A program made the translations under genes and the position numbers. 17,822 nt of DNA. Source: Clostridia bacterium. GTDB lineage: Bacteria > Bacillota > Clostridia > Christensenellales > Borkfalkiaceae. The DNA is taken from contig CAAGGZ010000131.1 of NCBI GenBank assembly GCA_900769545.1, positions 1-17,822 on the forward strand. Reading direction: 5' to 3'. The notes beneath the pieces are model-generated. The model saw nothing but the letters and a program-made list of their open reading frames with translations. It made no database searches and was not told the origin of the DNA. Below are positions 1 through 7,078 of the stretch, in pieces. Position 1 is the first letter of the stretch, and the number at the start of each line of letters is the position of its first letter.

Positions 1-677
1 CGGAAAATATCAATGATTACGATGTGGTATTTATCGCTGTTCCTCCCAGTGTAACTTTATCGTATCTCGATACCGCTGCGTTTAAAGACGGAGCATTGGT
101 AACGGATATTTGCGGTATTAAGTCTGTGCTTGAAAAAGCTGTATACAGTAAAGAGAGAAATTACCGTTATGTAGGGATACATCCGATGGCAGGTAAAGAA
201 ACGTCGGGGATAGAATCGGCGTCTCCGAATTTGTTTCAAAATGTGAATCTTATCATTACCCACAATCCGCAGACGAAACAAGCAGACGTGGATGAAATCA
301 AGGAATATGCCGCAGCAATGCGTTTTGGCAGAATTGTGGAATGTTCTGCGGAGCATCACGATGCAAAGATTGCGCTCACGTCGCAGCTTGCGCACATTGT
401 TTCCAATGCGTACGTAAAAAGCGAGCAAGTAAAGGATTGCGATGGTTTTACTGGGGGAAGTTTTCAGGATATGACTCGTATTGCAGGCGTTGACGAAAAA
501 ATGTGGACGCAGCTTTATATGTACAATAAAGAATATATCGTTAAGGAATTGAGCGGTTTAATTACAAATTTACAGGTTTATAAAAAAGCAATAGAGGACG
601 GAGACGAAGCCGCTTTATCCGAAGCATTAAAAGTAGGTAGATTGATTCGTGAAACGATTAAACGTCCTAATGATTGA
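1..677 (+). CDS. tyrA: Prephenate dehydrogenase, 3' part (5' end outside window)
   Basis: This enzyme oxidatively decarboxylates prephenate to 4-hydroxyphenylpyruvate with NAD(P)+, the committed step to tyrosine in the cytoplasm. The reading frame is open from base 3, so the true start lies upstream and the Rossmann GxGxxG motif is missing from view. Visible family landmarks are VPPSVT near the window start, the DICGIKS segment, and the GIHPMAGKETSG substrate loop (bases 174-209), followed by the helical C-terminal domain with FTGGSFQDMTR. About 225 residues are present out of a usual 280-370. The stop at 675-677 lies 7 bases before the next gene, so it appears to be part of a rightward operon. 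No ACT domain follows the catalytic part. The ATG at base 24 is internal and not a plausible start. The family assignment is firm. Confidence 0.93.
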   Translation, partial: ENINDYDVVFIAVPPSVTLSYLDTAAFKDGALVTDICGIKSVLEKAVYSKERNYRYVGIHPMAGKETSGIESASPNLFQNVNLIITHNPQTKQADVDEIKEYAAAMRFGRIVECSAEHHDAKIALTSQLAHIVSNAYVKSEQVKDCDGFTGGSFQDMTRIAGVDEKMWTQLYMYNKEYIVKELSGLITNLQVYKKAIEDGDEAALSEALKVGRLIRETIKRPND

Positions 678-684
678 GGGGACT

Positions 685-1068
685 ATGCAAGCGTGCTATT
701 TAACGATTACAACAACCGCGGACGGCGTAGAAACAAAAGTTTCCAAAACGGCGGAGATTAACTTAGGTATTCAATCGGCGGAGCTTCGTTATCAAGACGA
801 GGGGGCATTCGTACATTTATCGCTACGGGGCGAGAGCGTTACTATTGAACGTCAAGGTGACTATACGTTATTTTTGTCGTTAAACCGCGGCGAAACGACG
901 GTAGGGACAGTTGGTATCGGCGGTTCATACGGAGAAATTCGCTTATATACGCATAAAGTGCAGTACACGCTCAATGAGGAATCATTGCTGTTACTTTTAC
1001 GGTATGATATGCTCATAGGAGAGGAAACGCAAGAAATGAGTTTGCGATTGCTTGCGAAATTGAAATAA
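685..1068 (+). CDS. DUF1934 (YwiB-like) calycin-fold protein
   Basis: This 127-residue protein resembles the DUF1934/YwiB family, a small beta-barrel (calycin-like) protein of Bacillota with no established function. It shows alternating beta strands, a GESVTIERQGDYT segment, a glycine-rich turn (GGSYGEIRLYT) and a late YTLNEES strand, which is the layout I associate with this family. I chose ATG 685 because GAGGGG lies at 676-681 just before it and the family begins directly with the first strand. ATG 670 and GTG 649 are also in frame but have no ribosome binding site and would overlap tyrA. The gene sits 7 bases after tyrA and 9 bases before the MBL hydrolase, so cotranscription is likely. 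No signal peptide is visible, so it is probably cytoplasmic. The family call is from pattern recall, not a search. Confidence 0.72.
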   Translation: MQACYLTITTTADGVETKVSKTAEINLGIQSAELRYQDEGAFVHLSLRGESVTIERQGDYTLFLSLNRGETTVGTVGIGGSYGEIRLYTHKVQYTLNEESLLLLLRYDMLIGEETQEMSLRLLAKLK

Positions 1069-1077
1069 GGAGAAAAA

Positions 1078-1731
1078 ATGATGACAATTCGCTATTACGG
1101 ACATTCTTGTTTTCAGTTGACAACGGAGGACGGCGTACACATTGTAACCGACCCCTATCAAAAAGTCGGGTACGAATTGCCTAATGGAATCATAGCAGAT
1201 ATTGCAACAGTGAGCCATGGGCATTTTGACCATAACTATGTGGAAGCCATTCAAACGCAAACGGTAATTGCCGATTCGGCGGCACGAACGCTGAAAGGCG
1301 TAGAGATTGAAGGCATTGACTGCTATCACGACCCTTTGCAAGGAAAGCTTAGGGGGAAGAATATTATTTTCAAAATTCAAGCAAATGGCATTACCTTTTG
1401 TCATTTAGGAGATTTAGGAGAGGAAATTTCCAATGAGCTGATACAAAAAATCGGCGTAGTTGACGTTTTGCTTTTGCCGATTGGCGGCACGTATACCATT
1501 GACGCAAAGCAAGCCAAAGAATATGCGGAAGCGATTGCGCCCAAGGTGATTATTCCTATGCATTTTAAGCCAAATGACGGAACGTTGGATATTGCTACTC
1601 CCGAGCAATTTTTGAGCTTTTATCCCATAGAAAACGTGATAACTCAAAAGGGAGATGTATTGCTTTCTCAAGACAATATAACAAAGTACAAAAATAAGAT
1701 TATTATTATGGAGCGTAGTAAACAAATATGA
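1078..1731 (+). CDS. MBL-fold metal-dependent hydrolase (UlaG/UPF0173-like)
   Basis: This is a compact 217-residue metallo-beta-lactamase fold protein, probably a cytoplasmic hydrolase binding two metal ions; its substrate is unknown. The sequence begins with the YYGHSCF strand typical of the UlaG/UPF0173 branch. It carries the HGHFDHN motif (bases 1216-1236, the HxHxDH metal ligands), a later FCHLGDLGEE ligand segment, an LPIGGTYTID strand and a final PMHFKP histidine. The length matches the small stand-alone members. AAGGAG precedes tandem ATG codons at 1078 and 1081. The stop overlaps the rho start by four bases (ATGA at 1728-1731), which suggests translational coupling to rho. A more exact function cannot be read from the sequence. 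Confidence 0.88.
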   Translation: MMTIRYYGHSCFQLTTEDGVHIVTDPYQKVGYELPNGIIADIATVSHGHFDHNYVEAIQTQTVIADSAARTLKGVEIEGIDCYHDPLQGKLRGKNIIFKIQANGITFCHLGDLGEEISNELIQKIGVVDVLLLPIGGTYTIDAKQAKEYAEAIAPKVIIPMHFKPNDGTLDIATPEQFLSFYPIENVITQKGDVLLSQDNITKYKNKIIIMERSKQI

Positions 1732-3254
1732 ATGACCAGAGCTTGATTGAATTTAAAAATACATGCGCAATGTATCTTTCAACGTTAAGCGTAAATTCAT
1801 TGCGCTCTTATGCACGAGAAGTGGGCGTAGCAAAACCGACTACAAAAAAGAAACAGCAGTTGATTGAAGAAATTTTAGGGATTTTTTCTGGAGAAATTTT
1901 ACCGCAACCGAGGGCAACGATGGGCGCTCCCGTAAAAGATAGCGGAGTAGACATTACTGCCGTAAAACAGGAAGTAGAGCGCATTCATTTGCAATGTTAC
2001 AGTAGCGCTATGGGAATTTCCATGGAAGAGCTAAAAAAGAATTTTGGCAATGAAAAGATGGTAGAGCCTTTTGATTTTAAAAAGAGCCTTCAAGAACTGC
2101 GTGAGAGTGGAGGCAATATTATTCGTTGCGCCGACCCAAGCGCAAAAGAAAGGAGTATTTATAAAAATTTAGAAAGGGAAATTTATCGCGGTCAATTAGA
2201 AACTTTGAACGGCGTGATATTGTTGTTGTCACTTGACGGAATGGACTATGAACCGAAAATTATCGTCCCGATAAATTTATTGCGTGAAAACGGATTGCGT
2301 GACGGAGATATTATTTCTTGTTATGCGGAAAAGAGCCACAGCGCATTGGTTGCTACTGAAGTTTTAACCATAAACGACCGTTTTGTGGATGATTTGAAGC
2401 GACCTCAGTTTGAGGATTCCATTGCTTGTTATCCGACGGAAAGAATCCATTTATACAGCGAAAAAACGAATTCTGTCGCTATGAAATATCTTCAATGGTT
2501 ACTTCCGTTGGGGAAAGGGCAACGTGGTTGTATTACTTCGGCCCCTAAAGGCGGAAAAACAAATTTGCTCTATGATGTGGCAAAATCGGCGATTGCGAAC
2601 AATCCTTATTTGACGGTTATGGTGTTGTTGATTGATCAACCTCCTGAGAGCATTGGGGTATTTCGAAAAATAATATCTAAGGAAAATATTGTTTATACCA
2701 CGTATGAGGATGAACCTGAAAGACAGGTTTTTGCAGCAAATTTCTTGTTAAAAAGAGCGAAAAGACTCGCAGAGTGCGGAAGAGATGTTTTACTTTTGGT
2801 AGATTCCTTGAATGCTTTGGCGTATGCGTATAACGATACGGACGATTCGGCGGGAGGCAAAGTATTTTCAAATGGCATAGAGAGTAAAACATTGCAGTTT
2901 ATCAAAAAGTATTTTGGAACAGCTCGTTGTTTGGAGAATGGAGGCTCGATAACTATTTTGGGGACGCTTGGCGTTTCTACGGGCAATCCTGCGGATGATT
3001 TGATATATTCGGAACTTGCAAGAATTGCGAATGTAGAAATTTATTTGAGCGCGCGTTTGGCGGTAAAGCGCATTTATCCTGCAATCGATTTTTCACGGTC
3101 GCAGGTAAAACAATGCGAAATGCTTTTGACTAATCAGGAACAGGAAGCGGAGCGCATGCTACGAGGTCGATTTGTTGATGAAGAAGCTTCGCAGCAGTTG
3201 TATGAAGTTTTGTCAAACTCAAATTCTTACGATGATTTTATAAGAAAAATTTAA
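1728..3254 (+). CDS. rho: Divergent transcription termination factor Rho homologue
   Basis: Rho is a ring-shaped RNA-dependent ATPase that ends transcription. This 508-residue protein keeps the family order: a SAP-like Rho_N domain (about 5-50), a poorly conserved linker (55-150), an OB-fold region (about 153-218) and the RecA-type ATPase core (about 235-470). Clear landmarks are PTERIHLY (236-243), LGKGQRGCI then Walker A SAPKGGKT (271-278), Walker B LLLVDS (355-360) and the YPAIDFSRS segment (450-458). Several active-site residues differ from E. coli Rho. DERPEE reads DQPPES (303-308), so Glu211 becomes Gln and Arg212 becomes Pro. R-loop Lys326 becomes Pro421, the Arg366 finger becomes Lys461, and the OB motif GFGFLR reads GVILLL. 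It overlaps the upstream MBL gene and is followed by a strong terminator. Membership in the Rho family is firm; normal termination activity is doubtful. E. coli positions are from memory. Confidence 0.88.
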   Translation: MNDQSLIEFKNTCAMYLSTLSVNSLRSYAREVGVAKPTTKKKQQLIEEILGIFSGEILPQPRATMGAPVKDSGVDITAVKQEVERIHLQCYSSAMGISMEELKKNFGNEKMVEPFDFKKSLQELRESGGNIIRCADPSAKERSIYKNLEREIYRGQLETLNGVILLLSLDGMDYEPKIIVPINLLRENGLRDGDIISCYAEKSHSALVATEVLTINDRFVDDLKRPQFEDSIACYPTERIHLYSEKTNSVAMKYLQWLLPLGKGQRGCITSAPKGGKTNLLYDVAKSAIANNPYLTVMVLLIDQPPESIGVFRKIISKENIVYTTYEDEPERQVFAANFLLKRAKRLAECGRDVLLLVDSLNALAYAYNDTDDSAGGKVFSNGIESKTLQFIKKYFGTARCLENGGSITILGTLGVSTGNPADDLIYSELARIANVEIYLSARLAVKRIYPAIDFSRSQVKQCEMLLTNQEQEAERMLRGRFVDEEASQQLYEVLSNSNSYDDFIRKI

Positions 3255-3266
3255 TAAAAAACAGTT

Positions 3267-3298
3267 GGGAGATTTGTAAAAAAAAATCTCCCTTTTTT
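3267..3298 (+). terminator. Rho-independent terminator after rho
   Basis: The perfect 9-base arms GGGAGATTT (3267-3275) and AAATCTCCC (3284-3292) enclose an A-rich loop and are followed at once by six T. It lies 13 bases after the rho stop codon and closes the tyrA-rho operon. Confidence 0.9.
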
Positions 3299-3450
3299 CA
3301 TAAATGTTAGTTATATTTATATAGATATTTAATTTTTCAATAGCAGAATTTTTGATTTTTTTGTAAAAATATGGGTCTATATGAGGATTTGGAATTTCTT
3401 ACATAATTTTGCTATAAGTTTTTCCTATACAACATTTTGTGCTTATATAC
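3299..3450. other. AT-rich intergenic stretch, nothing recognised
   Basis: The gap between rho and nrdD is about 355 bases. Its outer parts hold the rho terminator and the nrdD promoter with NrdR-like boxes. This middle 150 bases is very AT-rich and shows no convincing gene, RNA structure or operator. It may act as an UP-element-like region for the promoter that follows. Confidence 0.5.
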
Positions 3451-3478
3451 TTGACTTTACCACAAGATGTGGTATAAT
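3451..3478 (+). promoter_or_regulatory. Promoter of nrdD-nrdG
   Basis: TTGACT (3451-3456) and a perfect TATAAT (3473-3478) are separated by 16 bases. Transcription would start near 3485, giving a leader of about 125 bases before nrdD. A palindrome fills the spacer, which would let a repressor compete directly with RNA polymerase. Confidence 0.88.
3459..3474. promoter_or_regulatory. NrdR-box-like palindrome 1 (in promoter spacer)
   Basis: ACCACAAGATGTGGT at 3459-3473 has perfect 6-base arms around AGA. It shares CACAAGAT with the two boxes downstream but lacks two bases of their centre. It lies between -35 and -10 and touches the -10 element. It is the least canonical of the three boxes. Confidence 0.6.
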
Positions 3479-3500
3479 AATTAGGCGTGAAAAATTTACC

Positions 3501-3516
3501 ACACAAGATATTGTGG
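3501..3516. promoter_or_regulatory. NrdR box 2
   Basis: ACACAAGATATTGTGG closely fits the 16-base NrdR consensus (ACACwAtATaTwGTGT). The core CACAAGATATTGTG at 3502-3515 is repeated exactly in box 3, 33 bases downstream. The site lies about 17 bases after the predicted transcription start. Confidence 0.78.
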
Positions 3517-3533
3517 GAGTTTTTCTTTATATG

Positions 3534-3549
3534 GCACAAGATATTGTGA
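3534..3549. promoter_or_regulatory. NrdR box 3
   Basis: GCACAAGATATTGTGA carries the same 14-base core as box 2, at 3535-3548. The 33-base step is close to three helical turns, as expected for paired NrdR boxes bound on one face of the DNA. Its right end overlaps a short leader hairpin. Confidence 0.76.
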
Positions 3550-3565
3550 CTCGGGAAGAGTCATA
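3544..3565 (+). other. Leader hairpin overlapping NrdR box 3
   Basis: TGACTC (3547-3552) and GAGTCA (3558-3563) pair perfectly around a GGGAA loop, with a possible G-U and T-A extension. No T run follows, so it is not a terminator. It may shape the nrdD leader RNA or be incidental. Confidence 0.45.
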
Positions 3566-3609
3566 TTCCTATATAAAATGGTACAAAAGACGGGTTGGGG
3601 TAAGGAAGA

Positions 3610-5793
3610 ATGAAAGAAATGAAGATTATCAAAAGAAGCGGTCAAGAGGTCATTTTCGATAAAGAAAAAATCGTTTCCGCTTTGCGCAAAGCAAATAGGG
3701 AAGTAAGCGAAAGAAACAGAATTTCTGAGGGTGCATTACAGGCAATCGTAGACGCGGTTACAGAAGAATGCGCTAACCTTGGTCGTTCTCCGCACGTTGA
3801 AGAAATACAGGATATGGTGGAAAATCGCTTGATGGCGTCCATGTCCTTTGTATTGGCAAGAAAGTATATTACCTATCGTTATAACAGAGCGTTAGTTCGT
3901 AAAGTAAATACGACGGACGCTCAGATTTTGACACTCATTGAGTGCAATAATGAAGAGGTAAAACAGGAAAATTCCAATAAAAATCCCACAGTAAACAGCG
4001 TTCAGCGTGACTATATGGCGGGGGAAGTATCCAAAGATCTTACTCGTCGTATCTTATTGCCTGATGACATTGTTTCTGCGCACGATCAGGGACTGATTCA
4101 TTTTCATGATGCAGATTATTTTGCGCAACATATGCATAATTGCGATCTTGTCAACTTGGAAGATATGCTCCAAAACGGAACGGTTATTTCGGGAACATTG
4201 ATTGAGAAGCCGCATAGCTTTTCAACGGCTTGTAATATCGCAACGCAAATTATTGCGCAGGTGGCTTCCAATCAATATGGCGGTCAGAGTATTTCCTTAA
4301 CGCATCTTGCGCCTTTTGTGGATATTAGCCGTAAAAAGATTCGCCGTGAAGTTGCCGAAGAGCTTGCAAAAATCGGCGTTACTAATGAGGAATATATTTA
4401 TGATATTGCGGAAAAACGTTTACGCGACGAAATCAGAAGAGGTATTCAGACCATTCAGTATCAGGTCGTAACGTTACTTACCACGAACGGGCAAGCTCCT
4501 TTTGTGACGGTTTTCATGTATTTGAATGAAGCTCGTAACGAACAGGAAAAAGCCGATTTGGCAGTAATCATTGAAGAGACGTTAAAACAGAGAATACAAG
4601 GGGTAAAAAATGAATCGGGCGTATGGATTACGCCTGCGTTCCCAAAACTTATTTACGTATTGGAGCCCGATAATATTTCCGAGGAACAGCCGTATTGGTA
4701 TCTTACCGAATTGGCGGCGAAATGTACGGCAAAACGTATGGTTCCCGATTATATTTCCGAAAAGAAGATGCTTGAATTTAAAGTCGATAAAAACGGCGAA
4801 GGGCATTGTTATACGTGTATGGGTTGTAGAAGTTTCTTAACACCTTACGTGGATGAGAATGGTAAACCTAAATATTACGGTAGATTTAACCAAGGCGTTG
4901 TTACGATTAACCTCGTTGACGTTGCATTGTCGTCGGGGAGAGACGAAGCAAAATTCTGGGAGATTTTCGATCAGAGATTGGAACTTTGCTATCGCGCTTT
5001 GATGCAAAGACACAATCGTTTGAAAGGAACGCTTTCCGACGCAGCGCCCATTTTGTGGCAATACGGCGCATTGGCAAGATTAGAAAAAGGGGAAACCATT
5101 GATAAATTGCTTTATGGCGGTTATTCGACGATTTCGCTCGGTTATGCAGGCTTGTATGAATGTGTAAAACACATGACGGGCAAGTCGCATACAGACGATG
5201 AAGCAAAGCCTTTTGCGCTTGCGGTTATGAAACACATGAACGACAAGTGTAAAGAATGGAAAGCAAAAGAAAATATTGACTTTTCGCTTTATGGAACACC
5301 GCTCGAAAGTACTACGTATAAATTTGCAAAATGTTTGCAAAAACGTTTCGGTATTATCCCTGGAGTTACGGATAAGAGCTACATCACTAACAGCTATCAC
5401 GTGCACGTGTCTGAAGTGATTGACGCATTTACGAAGCTCAAGTTTGAAAGTGAGTTCCAACAGCTTTCTCCTGGCGGCGCTATTTCGTACGTAGAAGTGC
5501 CCAATATGCAAGATAACATCCCTGCAGTGCTTTCGGTGATGAAATTTATCTACGAAAATATTATGTATGCGGAGCTTAATACGAAGAGCGACTATTGCCA
5601 GATTTGCGGTTTTGACGGAGAAATCCAGATTAAGATGGACGAATCAGGTAAACTCATTTGGGAATGTCCTTGTTGCAACAACCAAGATCAAGCGAAAATG
5701 AACGTTGCAAGACGTACTTGCGGTTATATCGGTACGCAGTATTGGAATCAAGGCAGAACGCAGGAAATCAAAGATAGAGTATTGCATTTATAA
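3610..5793 (+). CDS. nrdD: Anaerobic (class III) ribonucleoside-triphosphate reductase
   Basis: NrdD reduces ribonucleoside triphosphates to dNTPs without oxygen, using a glycyl radical installed by NrdG. The 727 residues begin with an ATP-cone (about 3-95, KIIKRSGQEVIFDKEKIV) for allosteric control. The glycyl-radical barrel follows, with HNCDLVN (Cys178) and MGCRSFL (Cys406) as likely active-site cysteines. A C-terminal zinc site has CQIC and CPCC pairs, and the radical loop TCGYIG has Gly705 as the probable radical residue. The length is normal for the family. ATG 3610 has AAGGA at 3602-3606; ATG 3619 is also possible. The stop overlaps the nrdG start by one base. Three NrdR-like boxes in the promoter region suggest repression when dNTP/ATP levels are adequate. 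This gene implies an anaerobic lifestyle or phase. Confidence 0.97.
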   Translation: MKEMKIIKRSGQEVIFDKEKIVSALRKANREVSERNRISEGALQAIVDAVTEECANLGRSPHVEEIQDMVENRLMASMSFVLARKYITYRYNRALVRKVNTTDAQILTLIECNNEEVKQENSNKNPTVNSVQRDYMAGEVSKDLTRRILLPDDIVSAHDQGLIHFHDADYFAQHMHNCDLVNLEDMLQNGTVISGTLIEKPHSFSTACNIATQIIAQVASNQYGGQSISLTHLAPFVDISRKKIRREVAEELAKIGVTNEEYIYDIAEKRLRDEIRRGIQTIQYQVVTLLTTNGQAPFVTVFMYLNEARNEQEKADLAVIIEETLKQRIQGVKNESGVWITPAFPKLIYVLEPDNISEEQPYWYLTELAAKCTAKRMVPDYISEKKMLEFKVDKNGEGHCYTCMGCRSFLTPYVDENGKPKYYGRFNQGVVTINLVDVALSSGRDEAKFWEIFDQRLELCYRALMQRHNRLKGTLSDAAPILWQYGALARLEKGETIDKLLYGGYSTISLGYAGLYECVKHMTGKSHTDDEAKPFALAVMKHMNDKCKEWKAKENIDFSLYGTPLESTTYKFAKCLQKRFGIIPGVTDKSYITNSYHVHVSEVIDAFTKLKFESEFQQLSPGGAISYVEVPNMQDNIPAVLSVMKFIYENIMYAELNTKSDYCQICGFDGEIQIKMDESGKLIWECPCCNNQDQAKMNVARRTCGYIGTQYWNQGRTQEIKDRVLHL

Positions 5794-6320
5794 TGAATTA
5801 CGCAACGATTAAATGGACGGATATAGCAAATGGAGAGGGCGTGCGCATCTCTCTATTTGTTTCTGGATGTACGCACCGTTGTAAAAATTGTTTCAATCAG
5901 GTTGCGTGGGATTTTTCCTACGGCGAGCCGTTTGATTTGGCGATAGAAGAAAAGATTTTAAAAGAGCTTGACTTTCCGTATATTGCAGGTATTACGCTTC
6001 TTGGCGGCGAGCCTATGGAACCGAGCAATCAAGCGGTATTGCTCCCGTTTATAAAAAAGGTGAAGCATCGATTTCCACAAAAAAGCATTTGGTGCTATAC
6101 CGGCTGCGTATTGGACGAGAGTACAGGACTTTTAACCGATAAAAGTAAAAATGTAGAGCACACGCAAGAACTGATTTCTCTTTTTGACGTATTGGTAGAC
6201 GGGCCCTTTGTGGAAGAATTAAAAAATATTCGCTTGAAATTCAGAGGATCCTCAAATCAAAGAGTGATTGACGTAAAAAAAACACTGGAAAAGAGAGAAT
6301 GTGTTTTATATATGGAATGA
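5793..6320 (+). CDS. nrdG: Anaerobic ribonucleotide reductase activating protein
   Basis: NrdG is a small radical SAM enzyme that uses a [4Fe-4S] cluster and S-adenosylmethionine to create the glycyl radical on NrdD. The 175-residue protein shows SGCTHRCKNC near the N terminus; Cys26, Cys30 and Cys33 make the CX3CX2C cluster motif. The GGEPM motif for SAM binding lies near residue 71, and a YTGCVLDE strand and VDGPF segment are typical of NrdG. Its ATG overlaps the nrdD stop codon by one base (TAATG), so translation is probably coupled. No separate ribosome binding site is evident. A hairpin terminator begins 27 bases after its stop. Confidence 0.96.
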   Translation: MNYATIKWTDIANGEGVRISLFVSGCTHRCKNCFNQVAWDFSYGEPFDLAIEEKILKELDFPYIAGITLLGGEPMEPSNQAVLLPFIKKVKHRFPQKSIWCYTGCVLDESTGLLTDKSKNVEHTQELISLFDVLVDGPFVEELKNIRLKFRGSSNQRVIDVKKTLEKRECVLYME

Positions 6321-6347
6321 TAAGTGGAATAAGTGATAAGGAAAAAT

Positions 6348-6387
6348 CCGTCGCATACAATAAAGTATGACGACGGGTTTATTTTTT
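6348..6387 (+). terminator. Terminator-like hairpin after nrdG, containing the next start codon
   Basis: CCGTCGCATAC (6348-6358) pairs with GTATG plus CGACGG (6365-6376) with one bulged A at 6370. A broken T-rich run (GTTTATTTTTT) follows. It would end the nrdDG transcript, yet the ATG of the next reading frame (6367-6369) is inside the 3' arm. Confidence 0.75.
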
Positions 6388-7032
6388 AAGAAATATTTTA
6401 AATCGATACTTATAGGTGTTCTTATACTTATCTTTACAGGGATACTCGGTTATACGAACAACGTATCCAACAAAAAGAGAATAGAAATAGGAAAAAGTTT
6501 CTATTTTCTTGTTTCAACGTCTACGCACGTAGAAGCAAGTACGCATTTTGTTTCTTGGAGCGGCGGCTCAGGCTATTTATTGGAAGATAGCGGTCGAGAA
6601 TACGTGGTTTTTTCCGTATATTTACAAAAAGAGAACGCGCTTAGCGTTCAAGGGCTTCTAAAAGAACCAACACAGCTTATAACTCGTTCGGTGGAATGTT
6701 TGTATACGTCGGAAAACTTGTCAGAAACGGTACAAGGAGCATTTCAAACTTATTACGAATGGTTGATTATTTTGCAAAATGAAATAAATCGTCTTACAAT
6801 GGGTTGTACGCAACAATCCAGTAAGCGAACTTTGAATATCTTAAAAAAACAGATGGATTATTCCTCGGAAAAATATAAAATTGCCTTTTCTGATTACGCC
6901 GACGTTTGTAAAATGGGGGCGGAACAATTAACACTGATAACAAAGGGAACGGTATATGTAAAAGATTTGCGGTATACGTTATGCGAACTTTGCATAGCTT
7001 ATTGTTGCTTAGCGGATTTGTATATAATTTGA
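6367..7032 (+). CDS. Membrane-anchored protein of unknown function, SPOR-like middle
   Basis: I do not recognise this 221-residue protein. A basic start (KKYFK) is followed by one hydrophobic segment (about residues 13-30), consistent with a single N-terminal membrane anchor and an extracytoplasmic body. Residues about 45-105 contain FYFLVSTSTHVEAS, a GGSGYLLEDSGREYVVFSVY stretch and then KENALSV. This order of strand, helix, Gly-rich turn, strand and alanine helix resembles a SPOR-like peptidoglycan-binding domain, but only weakly. The rest is mostly helical. ATG 6367 is the only reasonable start because a stop codon lies two codons upstream and no other ATG precedes the membrane segment. 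It has no nearby ribosome binding site and sits inside the nrdG terminator hairpin. A strong terminator follows the stop, which supports a real gene. Confidence 0.7.
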   Translation: MTTGLFFKKYFKSILIGVLILIFTGILGYTNNVSNKKRIEIGKSFYFLVSTSTHVEASTHFVSWSGGSGYLLEDSGREYVVFSVYLQKENALSVQGLLKEPTQLITRSVECLYTSENLSETVQGAFQTYYEWLIILQNEINRLTMGCTQQSSKRTLNILKKQMDYSSEKYKIAFSDYADVCKMGAEQLTLITKGTVYVKDLRYTLCELCIAYCCLADLYII

Positions 7033-7038
7033 AATACT

Positions 7039-7078
7039 AAAAAACCCGAAACGCACAACTTTGCATTTCGGGTTTTTT
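7039..7078. terminator. Bidirectional terminator between the membrane protein gene and tRNA-Thr
   Basis: AAAAAACCCGAAA (7039-7051) and TTTCGGGTTTTTT (7066-7078) are exact inverse complements, with a further GCA/TGC pairing inside after one mismatch. Each strand ends in six T, so it can stop the rightward gene and the leftward tRNA. Its last T is also the final A of the tRNA CCA end. Confidence 0.9.

Noticed and set aside
57..428. Long antisense open frame under tyrA, and similar antisense frames under rho, nrdD, ackA and copA
   Set aside because: They lie fully inside well-recognised genes on the other strand, are rich in Cys, His, Phe and Arg as expected for shadow frames, and lack ribosome binding sites.
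649..684. Earlier starts (GTG 649 or ATG 670) for the DUF1934 gene
   Set aside because: They overlap tyrA, lack a ribosome binding site and add residues not expected in the family; ATG 685 has GAGGGG.
3499..3530. Possible attenuator hairpin at NrdR box 2 followed by a T-rich run
   Set aside because: The stem is only five mostly A-T pairs and the T run starts several bases later; the exact repeat at box 3 fits a protein-binding site better.
3381..3662. 93-codon open frame upstream of and overlapping nrdD
   Set aside because: It spans the nrdD promoter and all three NrdR-like boxes, has no ribosome binding site and no recognisable protein pattern.
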